Positions 1-7,409 of a stretch of DNA of 45,019 nucleotides are shown here, piece by piece. The stretch lies in NCBI GenBank assembly GCA_964442675.1, contig CAYUAE010000001.1, positions 1-45,019 of the forward strand, written 5' to 3'. The notes below the pieces were generated by a model. It did no database searches and was not told the origin of the DNA. It saw only the letters and a program-made list of their open reading frames with translations. The position numbers and the translations under genes are program-made. The DNA is from Methylomarinum sp964442675 (GTDB taxonomy: Bacteria > Pseudomonadota > Gammaproteobacteria > Methylococcales > Methylomonadaceae). Position 1 is the stretch's first letter, and each line of letters begins with the position of its first letter.

Positions 1-47
1 CCCTCCTAAGGGGCAGGCCGGGGGTTCGACTCCCTCTCGGGACGCCA
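1..47 (+). tRNA. tRNA-Arg (anticodon CCT), 3' portion
   Basis: The window opens inside a tRNA gene. Bases 3-9 form a 7-nt anticodon loop (C32, T33, anticodon CCT at 5-7, A37, A38), and 10-14 (GGGGC) is the 3' side of the anticodon stem. A T-arm follows with loop TTCGACT and a five-pair stem (one G-T pair). The 3' acceptor strand, discriminator G and an encoded CCA end at 47. Anticodon CCT reads the arginine codon AGG. The 5' half lies outside the window. Confidence 0.9.
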
Positions 48-225
48 TTTTTCTATTCAATAGCGCCCAAAAATTCCTTATAAATCAAGCCCTGTAGCAG
101 TTACATCCAACAAGATACAGTTGAATACAGGTTAATTTGATAGCACAAGTTTATACCATCGAAACTACTGGCCGACAGCGCCTTAAAAGAACTTTTACTT
201 TTAAAAAATAGTTTTCCAATATTTA

Positions 226-268
226 AGTGTGTGATTTGACCTATTTTTAATAGGTCAAATCACACACT
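226..268. repeat. Perfect 20-bp inverted repeat with 3-nt loop
   Basis: Bases 226-245 (AGTGTGTGATTTGACCTATT) are an exact reverse complement of 249-268, leaving only TTT as loop. No T-tract follows on the plus strand, so it is not a textbook intrinsic terminator. It lies between the tRNA end and the small-RNA promoter at 355, in an AT-rich stretch where I see no gene. It could be a tRNA processing or termination structure, a cruciform, or the remnant of a small mobile element. Its role is unknown. Confidence 0.9.
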
Positions 269-354
269 GGCAACACAAGAAATCTCTAACATGTATATTT
301 TTTAAACAAATTCTAGGTAAACTAATTTATCAGGCATAAAACGTGCCAATTTTT

Positions 355-414
355 GCGTCATTTTGTCACGCGACAATATGACACATTTTTATTTTTTCTA
401 AAATTGATTAAACT
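355..414 (+). promoter_or_regulatory. Promoter with double-dyad operator, copy A
   Basis: The operator at 355-384 reads GCGTC-N5-GTCAC-GCGAC-N5-GACAC. It is followed after one base by TTTTTA (386-391, -35-like), a 17-bp spacer and TAAACT (409-414, -10-like). The same layout occurs at 28384-28443 and 28578-28637, where the half-sites are closer to the ideal GCGAC/GTCGC. Operator-to-(-35) distance and spacer length are identical in all three, which argues for one activator acting next to RNA polymerase. The half-site resembles the GCGNC/GNCGC motif of RegA/PrrA/RoxR-type regulators; that link is an inference. Confidence 0.75.
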
Positions 415-420
415 TCTTTG

Positions 421-503
421 CAACTTTATGGATGCGATGTTTGAGCAGTTACAAAGTTAATAAACCTTACCTTCTCGCGGCCTTTTCAGGCCGCTTTCTT
501 TTT
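421..503 (+). ncRNA. Small RNA family, copy A (about 83 nt, predicted)
   Basis: The predicted transcript starts about 7 nt after the -10 at 409-414. It carries a 5' stem (AACTTT 422-427 with AAAGTT 453-458), a linker with CCTTCT (470-475), and a G+C-rich hairpin (GCGGCC 477-482, GGCCGC 489-494) followed by a T-rich tract. Architecture and the CCTTCT linker are shared with the copies at 28450-28543 and 28644-28742, although the primary sequence of this copy has diverged. CCUUCU is complementary to Shine-Dalgarno sequences, suggesting translational repression in trans. The RNA ends 23 nt before a start codon, so it could also serve as an attenuating leader of that gene. Ends are estimates. Confidence 0.65.
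477..503 (+). terminator. Intrinsic terminator of small RNA copy A
   Basis: GCGGCC (477-482) pairs with GGCCGC (489-494) across the loop TTTTCA, followed by TTTCTTTTT. The next start codon is at 527 and no promoter is evident between them, so expression of the downstream gene would need read-through. Confidence 0.8.
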
Positions 504-526
504 GTATCCGAATACAGGGTGTAAAA

Positions 527-1114
527 ATGGCTTTTGAATCTTTGGATTTTGAAACTAAATTTATTGTTCCGACCAAGCTTCTGGCTGAAACAGTCTGGAA
601 TCAGGTTTCATCTGATTTGATCAACTTCTATCTGCATATCCGTCAGACATTGATTGAATTGCATAGTACAGTCGCTGATCTGGGTAAAATCTGGTATGAC
701 AACCCGATTGAAACCAGCAAACTATGGTTTGCGCAATTGCAGGATTATGGCGTCGAGCTTTATGCGCGATTCAATAACGACTGGAAACCGCAACTGCAAC
801 AAGGTTATGAAACCTTGGCCAGCAAGACCAGCGATTGGCTGGATCAGGTCAAGAGTACGGTTGAATATGCAGTTGAACATCCTGACCAGGTCACTGCAGA
901 AACCATTGAAACGCTGACTGAGACGGTTTCTGCGGTTGGTGAAAGCTCGTCTGAACTGGTTCAGGAACTGCAGGAAAAATCGGCAGAAATTATCGCATTA
1001 TTGGTTGAAAAACCGCTCGATACACTGGAAAACGCGTTTATGCAAACAATCAACAGTTTGCTGAATGACTATTTTGAATTGGTCAATTCTGTTTTGGCCA
1101 GTGTAACACTGTAA
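527..1114 (+). CDS. Phasin-like amphipathic helical protein
   Basis: A 195-residue protein without signal peptide, membrane segment or cysteine. It is rich in Leu, Glu, Gln, Ser and Thr and looks almost wholly alpha-helical. Residues about 45-115 contain regularly spaced aromatic/hydrophobic positions, and 115-165 (TAETIETLTETVSAV, SSSELVQELQEKSAEI) look like amphipathic coiled helix. This composition resembles phasins and apolipoprotein-like surface proteins that coat polyhydroxyalkanoate granules or membranes, but I see no diagnostic motif, so the family is tentative. The start ATG at 527 has only a weak ribosome site (AGGGTG). The gene lies directly behind the small-RNA terminator at 477-503 and has its own terminator at 1134-1164, so it appears monocistronic and possibly controlled by read-through. 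Confidence 0.6.
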   Translation: MAFESLDFETKFIVPTKLLAETVWNQVSSDLINFYLHIRQTLIELHSTVADLGKIWYDNPIETSKLWFAQLQDYGVELYARFNNDWKPQLQQGYETLASKTSDWLDQVKSTVEYAVEHPDQVTAETIETLTETVSAVGESSSELVQELQEKSAEIIALLVEKPLDTLENAFMQTINSLLNDYFELVNSVLASVTL

Positions 1115-1133
1115 GTCTTTTCTCCCTCTCATT

Positions 1134-1164
1134 GAGACTGTTCTTCTGAGCAGTCTCTTTTTTT
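1134..1164 (+). terminator. Intrinsic terminator after the phasin-like gene
   Basis: GAGACTG (1134-1140) pairs with CAGTCTC (1151-1157), followed by seven T. It lies 20 bp after the stop of the plus-strand gene and touches the stop codon of the convergent transpeptidase gene. Confidence 0.9.
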
Positions 1165-2122
1165 AGTTCTCTTCCAACTCTAAATCATCTAACTTGATCG
1201 GCCGCTCGAAAATGGCGACCGGGATGCCATTACTTGTTTGTAACGCTTTTTTTAAAGCAGCACCTCGGACGACTGGCAACATCCCGTCATTTGCTTTTTC
1301 GATCAGATCCAGCGCCTGATCCAGTTTAGTCTGATAATCCTGTAAACTGTCATCCAATGGTGGATGAACTTCGATATACAGCGTGTCTTCAAACCAGCCT
1401 ACTTTTATCGGTTGATTGACAATATAAACCGGAGTTCGCACCTTGATCATCGGAAACAGTTTTTCAATATCTTCAGGATACATACGAACACAGCCGTGAC
1501 TGACGCGCATGCCAACGCCAAACGGTTTGTTGGTGCTGTGTATCAGATAACCCGGAATACCCAGACGCAGGGCATAAAGTCCAAGCGGATTATCCGGCCC
1601 TGCTGGAACGACATCGGGTAAAGGGTCACCGTTTTCGGCATGTTCCTTTTTTATGGAAGGTGGTGGAATCCAGACCGGGTTACGTTTTTTGCTTTGGATA
1701 TAGGTTTTACCCAAGGGGGTGTCCCAATCTTGTCGCCCGATACTGACGGGGTGGGTAATAACCACCGGCTTCTCACCTTTGGCGGGCTTTGGAAAATAGT
1801 AAAGCCTGTATTCCGGCAAATTGAGAATCAAGCCATCGCGCGGTGCATCCGGCAGAATATAGCTATTGGGGATAACGACGCGCGTGCCTTCTCCCGGCAT
1901 CCAGCGATCGACATTCGGATTGGCCAATAAAATCTGGTTTTGACCTAAGTCGTATTCTCTGGCAATATCCAATAAGGTATCTTCATGTTTGGCAATCGCA
2001 TATTTAATTTTATGCGGCAGGTCACCAACCAGACTATCTTTGGGGTTGTCAGGTAATGGGTAAGTGGTGGCGTGGGCCCAGCTGACTATAAGCCACCCTA
2101 AGATAAAAAAGAATAAGCGCAT
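1163..2122 (-). CDS. L,D-transpeptidase (LysM + YkuD), periplasmic
   Basis: A 319-residue exported enzyme of the ErfK/YbiS/YcfS/YnhG family. These enzymes form 3-3 peptidoglycan cross-links or attach a lipoprotein to meso-diaminopimelate. A signal peptide (about 1-18, ending SWAHA) is followed by a LysM-like peptidoglycan-binding domain (about 38-90, with DTLLDIAREY and a NPNVD segment) and a YkuD domain (about 97-235). The catalytic signature is intact: a histidine in YLIHSTNKPFG and SHGCVRM, with the nucleophilic Cys near residue 209. A C-terminal tail of about 80 residues follows. Whether it is a cross-linker or a lipoprotein anchor cannot be told from the sequence. The gene is transcribed divergently from the gene at 2208, with an 85-bp shared upstream region. 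Confidence 0.93.
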   Translation of the reverse strand: MRLFFFILGWLIVSWAHATTYPLPDNPKDSLVGDLPHKIKYAIAKHEDTLLDIAREYDLGQNQILLANPNVDRWMPGEGTRVVIPNSYILPDAPRDGLILNLPEYRLYYFPKPAKGEKPVVITHPVSIGRQDWDTPLGKTYIQSKKRNPVWIPPPSIKKEHAENGDPLPDVVPAGPDNPLGLYALRLGIPGYLIHSTNKPFGVGMRVSHGCVRMYPEDIEKLFPMIKVRTPVYIVNQPIKVGWFEDTLYIEVHPPLDDSLQDYQTKLDQALDLIEKANDGMLPVVRGAALKKALQTSNGIPVAIFERPIKLDDLELEEN

Positions 2123-2207
2123 CGTAAAAACATTGAATTAAAAACGTTAGTTTACAAGGCGCCTTGCAAATACCAAAATCCATTGATTGTTTTCAGAGGA
2201 GGCAAAG

Positions 2208-2564
2208 ATGGGATGTTGTGATGATCCAACCGAACCCGAAAAAATAAGCCGAAGCGACTGGGTGTTATTACAGGAGCAATATGGTAATTTACAGCGGGAT
2301 TTATTTACCGGTGACCCTGAAAAAGTCATGCTCAAGGCGTTGCAAAGTGCGAGTACTTATTTACAAGAACTGGCAGCATTGCGCGCACATTATGATTCGG
2401 TCAGGCAGGCCGCTATTCGATTGTTGAATAAAGAAAGCCTGAATGTCTTGCAACGTATTGCGGAGCAGGAAAGCGACAGTGACATGGGCGCTGCCGCCCG
2501 GCAACGCATTGCTGAATTGGAAAACGATACAGGTTTGTTTGGGCGTTTATTTCATTCCGAATAA
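2208..2564 (+). CDS. Uncharacterised 118-residue protein
   Basis: I do not recognise this family. The start is set at the ATG at 2208 because AGAGGAGG lies 7 nt upstream, a strong ribosome site; the frame extends upstream to a TTG at 2187 but that would place the ribosome site inside the gene. The protein begins MGCCDDPTEPEK, with two adjacent N-terminal cysteines that could bind a metal or be modified. The rest is charged and helical, with a repeated pattern (QRIAEQE, QRIAELE) near residues 85-108 suggestive of a short coiled coil. There is no export signal or membrane segment. It is divergent from the L,D-transpeptidase and probably monocistronic. Confidence 0.75.
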   Translation: MGCCDDPTEPEKISRSDWVLLQEQYGNLQRDLFTGDPEKVMLKALQSASTYLQELAALRAHYDSVRQAAIRLLNKESLNVLQRIAEQESDSDMGAAARQRIAELENDTGLFGRLFHSE

Positions 2565-2584
2565 GCGCTCAGTTGCTGTAAGCC

Positions 2585-2764
2585 TCATTCGGTCTGAGGA
2601 ATATCAGGATTTGCGCTAAACCCGTTCACATTTGATTGTGGCGCGTTTTCCTGATTATTTTGATGAAGCAATGTTCCCCCGACAATAAAAAGCATGACTA
2701 ATATATAAATGATTGCGGCAATGCGCCTGACTTTTTTGCCTGTGCTTACAGAACGTTGTGTCAT
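2585..2764 (-). CDS. Small single-pass membrane protein (59 residues)
   Basis: This minus-strand frame begins at the ATG with its first base at 2764 (MTQRSVSTGKKVRRIAAIIY) and ends at TGA 2585-2587. Residues 1-15 are basic (KKVRR), followed by one hydrophobic helix (about 15-33, IAAIIYILVMLFIVGG) and a polar Asn/Gln/Pro-rich tail. That is the charge pattern of a type II (N-in) membrane peptide. The ribosome site is weak. It converges on the gene ending at 2564. No family recognised; the membrane-protein logic makes it more convincing than a random frame of this length. Confidence 0.6.
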   Translation of the reverse strand: MTQRSVSTGKKVRRIAAIIYILVMLFIVGGTLLHQNNQENAPQSNVNGFSANPDIPQTE

Positions 2765-2908
2765 ATCAATTTTAGTTACAATGGTTGGAAAGCCTTAGTA
2801 TAGCAAGTCCAGCCATACCCTTCAGCGTGCTGTCATGCTTTAATCAGGTTTTTGCCATTGTCGTGCCATCATGCGCAAAGAGTATAAAAAATAACTGGTA
2901 AAGCCGGG

Positions 2909-3061
2909 TTAAGCCAACATCGCCTGCTCATATTCATCCAGTTCCGATACCGGCCGCCGCGTTCGGTTGCATGGCTCGGGCTCAGACAGTCCTATGATAA
3001 TATTCAAATCAATATAGGCTTCCTCGCCCAACAAAGGTTCTTCAAGGTTTAAGTCAAACAT
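2909..3061 (-). CDS. Small acidic protein (50 residues) next to amrS
   Basis: A 50-codon frame on the same strand as amrS, starting 65 bp after the amrS stop. The start at 3061 (MFDLNLEEPLLGEEAYIDL) has GAGAAAG just upstream. The same frame runs further upstream into amrS, but that part lacks a ribosome site. The peptide is strongly acidic in its first 35 residues, has one Cys (CNRTRR) and ends DEYEQAMLA. No transmembrane or export signal. I do not know the family. Its position suggests co-transcription with the radical SAM gene; a substrate peptide or accessory factor is possible but unproven. Confidence 0.6.
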   Translation of the reverse strand: MFDLNLEEPLLGEEAYIDLNIIIGLSEPEPCNRTRRPVSELDEYEQAMLA

Positions 3062-3126
3062 AGCTTTCTCTTTTTCAATATTTTTTTCATTATGCAAGTC
3101 AAATATTAAAAGTTGATGACAATGAG

Positions 3127-4212
3127 CTACCCAATCATGACCGGCTGCCGCCTTGCTCCCCAATTTCCTGGTTTATCCATGAAACGTCCGGCGCACGGCG
3201 TTCCGCAATTCTCGCAACAGCCTTTTTCATCCAATCCCCATTCCGATAACTCATACCAGTCCCGACCAATCAATAAATGACCGCACTGATGACAATAGGT
3301 GCTTTCTGCTACTTTATGGTGGACATTACCAACATAGGCATAACGCACTCCATTTTTCTGTGCGATATCGCGTGCCATCAATAATGTACTGACAGGTGTC
3401 GAGGGTTTGTCACGCATTTTCCAGTCCGGATGAAAAGCCGTGAAATGCATGGGCACATCTGGTCCTAAGTTTTCGACCACCCACTGTGTCATCTCTTCCA
3501 GTTCGGCTTGTGAATCATTTTCGCCCGGAATCAGCAAGGTAGTCAGCTCCAGCCAGACCGATGTTTCATGTTTAATGTACTTTAAAGTTTCTAAAATGGG
3601 CTCTAGATGTGAGCCTGTAATTTTATGATAAAAATCTTCGGTGAAAGCCTTAAGATCAATATTCGCAGCATCCATCACGGCATAAAATTCTTCGCGTGGT
3701 TTCGGGCAGACATAACCTGCCGATACAGCCACTGATTTTATTCCGCGTTCACGACACGCCAATGCCGTATCGATGGCATATTCATGAAAAATAACAGGAT
3801 CGTTGTAAGTATACGCGACACTGAGACAACCACTCGAAGCTGCAGCATCGGCAATCGCCATCGGCGAAGCCTGACTCATCAAAGCATCCATTTCGCGTGA
3901 TTTACTGATGTCCCAATTCTGACAAAACTTACAAGCCAGGTTGCAACCTGCCGTGCCAAATGATAAGACGGCCGTACCGGGATAAAAATGATTCAAGGGT
4001 TTTTTCTCGATTGGATCAATACAAAAGCCACTTGAACGCCCGTAACTGGTCATTACAATTTGGTTATTGAGATTCTGACGCACAAAACACAAACCACGCT
4101 GGCCTTCATGCAATTTACAAAAACGCGGACATAGATCACATTGCACACGCCCATCGTCCAAACTATGCCAGTATTTTGTTGTGACAATATTGTCGCTGAT
4201 TAAAGTATGCAT
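3127..4212 (-). CDS. amrS: AmmeMemoRadiSam system radical SAM enzyme
   Basis: A 361-residue radical SAM protein. An N-terminal cysteine cluster (CDLCPRFC, then GLC, residues about 25-42) precedes the radical SAM motif CNLACKFC (CX3CX2C, near residue 90), which binds the 4Fe-4S cluster that cleaves S-adenosylmethionine. The C-terminus has two CxxC pairs (CHQCG, CENCGTPC) that look like a zinc or auxiliary-cluster site. This arrangement and length match the AmmeMemoRadiSam family, related to pyruvate formate-lyase activase. The partners amrB and amrA lie immediately upstream in divergent orientation. The biochemical role of the system was, to my knowledge, not settled. Start at ATG 4212, with a GGGGGATG-type ribosome site. 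Confidence 0.93.
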   Translation of the reverse strand: MHTLISDNIVTTKYWHSLDDGRVQCDLCPRFCKLHEGQRGLCFVRQNLNNQIVMTSYGRSSGFCIDPIEKKPLNHFYPGTAVLSFGTAGCNLACKFCQNWDISKSREMDALMSQASPMAIADAAASSGCLSVAYTYNDPVIFHEYAIDTALACRERGIKSVAVSAGYVCPKPREEFYAVMDAANIDLKAFTEDFYHKITGSHLEPILETLKYIKHETSVWLELTTLLIPGENDSQAELEEMTQWVVENLGPDVPMHFTAFHPDWKMRDKPSTPVSTLLMARDIAQKNGVRYAYVGNVHHKVAESTYCHQCGHLLIGRDWYELSEWGLDEKGCCENCGTPCAGRFMDKPGNWGARRQPVMIG

Positions 4213-4328
4213 AACATCCCCCTTGAATTTTTTACGTTAGCACCTATAACTACATTATGGGGATTGATTTATTAAGATAAAGTCTTAATGATTGATCCGG
4301 TAATTATTTTTAGGTGGAGGGCAGAACG

Positions 4329-5138
4329 ATGACTTCGATCAGACCTCCGGCAGTTGCCGGTGCGTTTTATCCTGACGATCCTTCGGAATTATCCGCAATG
4401 ATTCAATATTTTTTAAGTCAGGCCGATGATAGCTTGCCAGCGCCAAAAGCAGTTATCGTCCCGCATGCCGGTTATATTTATTCAGGCCCGATTGCAGCGA
4501 GTGCTTATGCGCCTTTAAAAAAAGCGGCCGATCAAATCAAACGTGTCGTCCTGATAGGCCCTTCTCACCGGGTTGCATTTGAGGGCTTAGCTGTCAGCAG
4601 TGCCGACCAGTTTGTCACGCCTTTAGGCGCTATTCCTATCGATAAACAAGCGGTCGAAGCTATTTTACACCTGCCTTTTGTTCATCTCCTGGATCAGGCC
4701 CATAGCCTGGAACATAGTCTTGAGGTACAACTGCCTTTCTTACAGTCTGTATTAAACGATTTTAAACTGGTCCCTATTGTGGCCGGTGACGCCAGTGCCG
4801 AACAGGTCAGCACCGTCCTGGAAATTCTGTGGGGAAAATCTGAAACCTTGATTGTCATCAGTTCGGATTTGAGTCATTACCATGACTATTTCACCGCCCA
4901 ACAGATGGACCAGCGCACATCACAACTGATCGAATCATTACACTATGAACAACTTGATTTTGATTCAGCCTGCGGTCGTGTCCCTGTCACAGGGTTGTTA
5001 CGCTATGCACGTCAGCATGGCTTAAAACCTAAAACCATTGATTTACGAAATTCCGGCGATACTGCCGGCGACAAAAACCGGGTAGTCGGGTATGGAGCTT
5101 ATGTCATTAACCAAACAACATCAGAACATTCTGCTTAA
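4329..5138 (+). CDS. amrB: AmmeMemoRadiSam system protein B (MEMO1 family)
   Basis: A 269-residue homologue of the MEMO1 family, related in fold to extradiol dioxygenases and reported to bind metal (iron or copper) in the human protein. It opens IRPPAVAGAFYPDD, typical of the family. Candidate metal/active-site residues are in VPHAGYIYSGPIAASAY (about 38-55), HSLEVQLPFL and ISSDLSHYHDY. Start chosen at ATG 4329, with GGTGGAGGG 8 nt upstream; an in-frame GTG at 4314 would overlap that ribosome site. It is divergent from amrS (116 bp between starts) and overlaps amrA downstream, so B and A are translationally coupled. Confidence 0.93.
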   Translation: MTSIRPPAVAGAFYPDDPSELSAMIQYFLSQADDSLPAPKAVIVPHAGYIYSGPIAASAYAPLKKAADQIKRVVLIGPSHRVAFEGLAVSSADQFVTPLGAIPIDKQAVEAILHLPFVHLLDQAHSLEHSLEVQLPFLQSVLNDFKLVPIVAGDASAEQVSTVLEILWGKSETLIVISSDLSHYHDYFTAQQMDQRTSQLIESLHYEQLDFDSACGRVPVTGLLRYARQHGLKPKTIDLRNSGDTAGDKNRVVGYGAYVINQTTSEHSA

Positions 5139-5673
5139 TATAGCACGCGAGTCGATTGAAAATGGCTATCGTACAGGTCATCCATTAAGCATCGACATTC
5201 GGGACTATCCAGCTGAATTACGGGTACCCCGTGCAACCTTTGTCACACTGGAGAAAAATCATCAACTCAGAGGCTGCATCGGCATGCTTGAAGCGGTTTT
5301 GCCGCTGGTTGAAGATGTCGCGGAAAATGCCTTTTCCGCGGCCTATAAAGACCCTCGTTTTCCGCCTGTGGAACGCAGTGAAATTCCACAGCTTGATATT
5401 TTTATTTCCATCCTGAGTGAACCGGAAGCCATGCAGTTTTCATCAGAAGAAGATTTATTACGCCAAATCAGACCCGGTATCGATGGCTTGATTCTGGTTG
5501 AAAATGGTTATAAGGGGACTTTTTTACCGTCGGTGTGGGAATCTTTACCGGAGAAAGTCCAGTTTTTAAGGCATCTTAAAAACAAAGCGGGGCTTCCTGC
5601 CGATTATTGGTCAGACAGTATTCAAGTATATCGCTATACCACCGAATCATTCGGTACTGCCGCCAAACATTAA
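5101..5673 (+). CDS. amrA: AmmeMemoRadiSam system protein A (AMMECR1 domain)
   Basis: An AMMECR1-domain protein of 190 residues. The family hallmark LRGCIGM is present (about residue 55), with RVPRATFVTLEKN before it and FSAAYKDPRFPP after it; HLKNKAGLP near the end is also typical. The start is most likely ATG 5101 (MSLTKQHQ), where a GGAG sits just 3 nt upstream; the alternative ATG at 5092 would add three residues. Either way it overlaps amrB by about 40 bp. The conserved cysteine in RGCIG suggests an enzymatic or metal-related role, not established here. A strong hairpin (5682-5712) ends the operon. Confidence 0.93.
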   Translation: MSLTKQHQNILLNIARESIENGYRTGHPLSIDIRDYPAELRVPRATFVTLEKNHQLRGCIGMLEAVLPLVEDVAENAFSAAYKDPRFPPVERSEIPQLDIFISILSEPEAMQFSSEEDLLRQIRPGIDGLILVENGYKGTFLPSVWESLPEKVQFLRHLKNKAGLPADYWSDSIQVYRYTTESFGTAAKH

Positions 5674-5681
5674 CAATGCGT

Positions 5682-5712
5682 CTCCGTTCTTAGCTATGAA
5701 CTAAGAACGGAG
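5682..5712. terminator. Hairpin between convergent amrA and multicopper oxidase genes
   Basis: A perfect 12-bp stem, CTCCGTTCTTAG (5682-5693) and CTAAGAACGGAG (5701-5712), with a 7-nt loop. It lies 9 bp from each stop codon. The flanking T-richness is modest on both sides, so it is a plausible shared bidirectional terminator. Confidence 0.75.
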
Positions 5713-5721
5713 TGCTTTATA

Positions 5722-7389
5722 TCAGCTCACCAAAAACTGGCGCATCATTCCTAAATCTTCATGCTCCAGATTATGGCAATGGTATAAAAACAAGCCTTTA
5801 TAATCCTGGAATGGCTTGATGATTTCAATTTCTTCACCCGGCATCACCAGAACGGTATCTTTCCAGCCTGTATCAATAAATCCATCTTTAACGGTATCAT
5901 ATTCAGCCTTGCGCATACCTTCCATTTCGCGCGAAATAACCTGATACTGTTGTCCATGCAAATGGATAGGATGGGCCATGGATAACATCATACCGCCCCC
6001 CATCATCCCCATTCCTCCCATGCCGCCGCGCATAGCCATTTTGCCGCCTTCGGCCTCATGTTCGTCTTTTTTCATACCATGATCATGGAATATCTTTATT
6101 TTCTTAATGGACCCCACAGGCACTTTTTCAAAATCCATAATCCTGTCCAAAGAAAACGATTTACCATTTAATTGTGGCGCCATTGGCTTCATTGAGATGC
6201 CAATTGGAATTGGATTATGCGCATTATCCACATCATTTTCCGTCAAGCGTTGAAAATTAACCAATTTTTCAGGCAAACGGGGAGAATCACTCACTTTTTC
6301 CGTCACGTGAAAACGTGTTATCACGAATTTTTCACCTTGGGCTAAACGGCTCCCCATCATTCCCATGCCACCGCGCATCATGCCGCCACCTTTACGCATT
6401 CTTTCATACATCGGCGGCATGGCACCACGAAACGGCAGGCTGTACAAAACTAATTCAGACCCCACGGGACGATCGCTAAAATCCAGCCATAAATCGACCC
6501 GTTCACCGGGTGCCAGCATAATATAAGGCCGGGTTTCCGGTTTTTCCAATAAGCCAGCATCGGTGCCTATCGCCGTCAAAGGTGTGCCATCATCCCAACC
6601 CAATTTGTAAATTCTTGAGTTTGAGCCATTTAAAGCGCGGAAACGATACGCGCGTGATTTAACATTAAACGTCACATCAGGCTGCCCATTGACCAGAATG
6701 GTATCGCCCAAAAAACCTAACATCTTGCCATGCATCCCATGTACATAACGCAGTTGGTTGCGGCTTGAGAAGCTTCTGTCCTGAATCACTAACGGCATAT
6801 CAAATTCGCCATCGGGCAGCTCCAGTTTCTTTTCCTCATCATCAGTCACTGTAATCATACCCGCGAGTCCCTGATACACCTGTTCAGCCGTCAATTCATG
6901 GGTATGCGAATGATAAAAACTGGTTCCCGCCCGATTCATCACTTCAAATTCATAAACAAAGCGTTCTCCCGGTGCAATCGAATACATGGGATGACCATCA
7001 CTTTTTTGTGGAACATGTAATCCATGCCAATGGATGATGGAGGGTTCATTTAAACGGTTATGAAAATAAATTCTGACTTTCTGACCTTTTTCATAATTTA
7101 AAATCGGGCCAAGATAATTACCTCTTAAAGGTATCAGCGTATTTTCAGGACCTTTTAACAGGCGAGCGTAATATTTTTGTACATTGGTGGTCGGGCCGTT
7201 TTTTAAAACCTGGATATGTGCATTGCGGGTTGTAAATTCAATTTCCACATCTGGCTTAAATCCCGGGGTTGGCGCCGATTTAATGCGCCCGGTATTTGAC
7301 CAGGCCAGACCTGGCATAGCGGCCGCTGCCGCAGCAACTGCTGAAAGCTGCATAAAGTGGCGTCTGTTATATTGATTTCGTGTTGACAT
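5722..7389 (-). CDS. TAT-exported multicopper oxidase (CueO/CotA type)
   Basis: A 555-residue three-cupredoxin multicopper oxidase. A twin-arginine signal (NRRHFMQLSA) and a long Ala-rich stretch ending MPGLAWS direct it to the periplasm already folded. All copper-binding motifs are present: HWHGLHVP (about 120), HSHTHE (about 160), HPIHLHGQ (about 468) and HCHNLEHEDLGMM (about 538). Two Met/Gly-rich insertions (about 330-348 and 446-468, with GGMGMMGS and GGMGGMGMMGGGMM) resemble the Cu(I)-binding loops of CueO-like oxidases. It probably oxidises Cu(I), or Fe(II)/Mn(II), as detoxification. The start is supported by AAGGAGGAAGG. It converges on the AmmeMemoRadiSam genes with only 48 bp between, and a palindrome lies in its leader at 7410-7428. 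Confidence 0.95.
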   Translation of the reverse strand: MSTRNQYNRRHFMQLSAVAAAAAAMPGLAWSNTGRIKSAPTPGFKPDVEIEFTTRNAHIQVLKNGPTTNVQKYYARLLKGPENTLIPLRGNYLGPILNYEKGQKVRIYFHNRLNEPSIIHWHGLHVPQKSDGHPMYSIAPGERFVYEFEVMNRAGTSFYHSHTHELTAEQVYQGLAGMITVTDDEEKKLELPDGEFDMPLVIQDRSFSSRNQLRYVHGMHGKMLGFLGDTILVNGQPDVTFNVKSRAYRFRALNGSNSRIYKLGWDDGTPLTAIGTDAGLLEKPETRPYIMLAPGERVDLWLDFSDRPVGSELVLYSLPFRGAMPPMYERMRKGGGMMRGGMGMMGSRLAQGEKFVITRFHVTEKVSDSPRLPEKLVNFQRLTENDVDNAHNPIPIGISMKPMAPQLNGKSFSLDRIMDFEKVPVGSIKKIKIFHDHGMKKDEHEAEGGKMAMRGGMGGMGMMGGGMMLSMAHPIHLHGQQYQVISREMEGMRKAEYDTVKDGFIDTGWKDTVLVMPGEEIEIIKPFQDYKGLFLYHCHNLEHEDLGMMRQFLVS

Positions 7390-7409
7390 AACCTTCCTCC
7401 TTCAGAGAA

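Noticed and set aside
3062..3163. Longer form of the acidic peptide starting inside amrS
   Set aside because: The extra codons overlap amrS, have no ribosome site and differ in composition; the start at 3061 is preferred.
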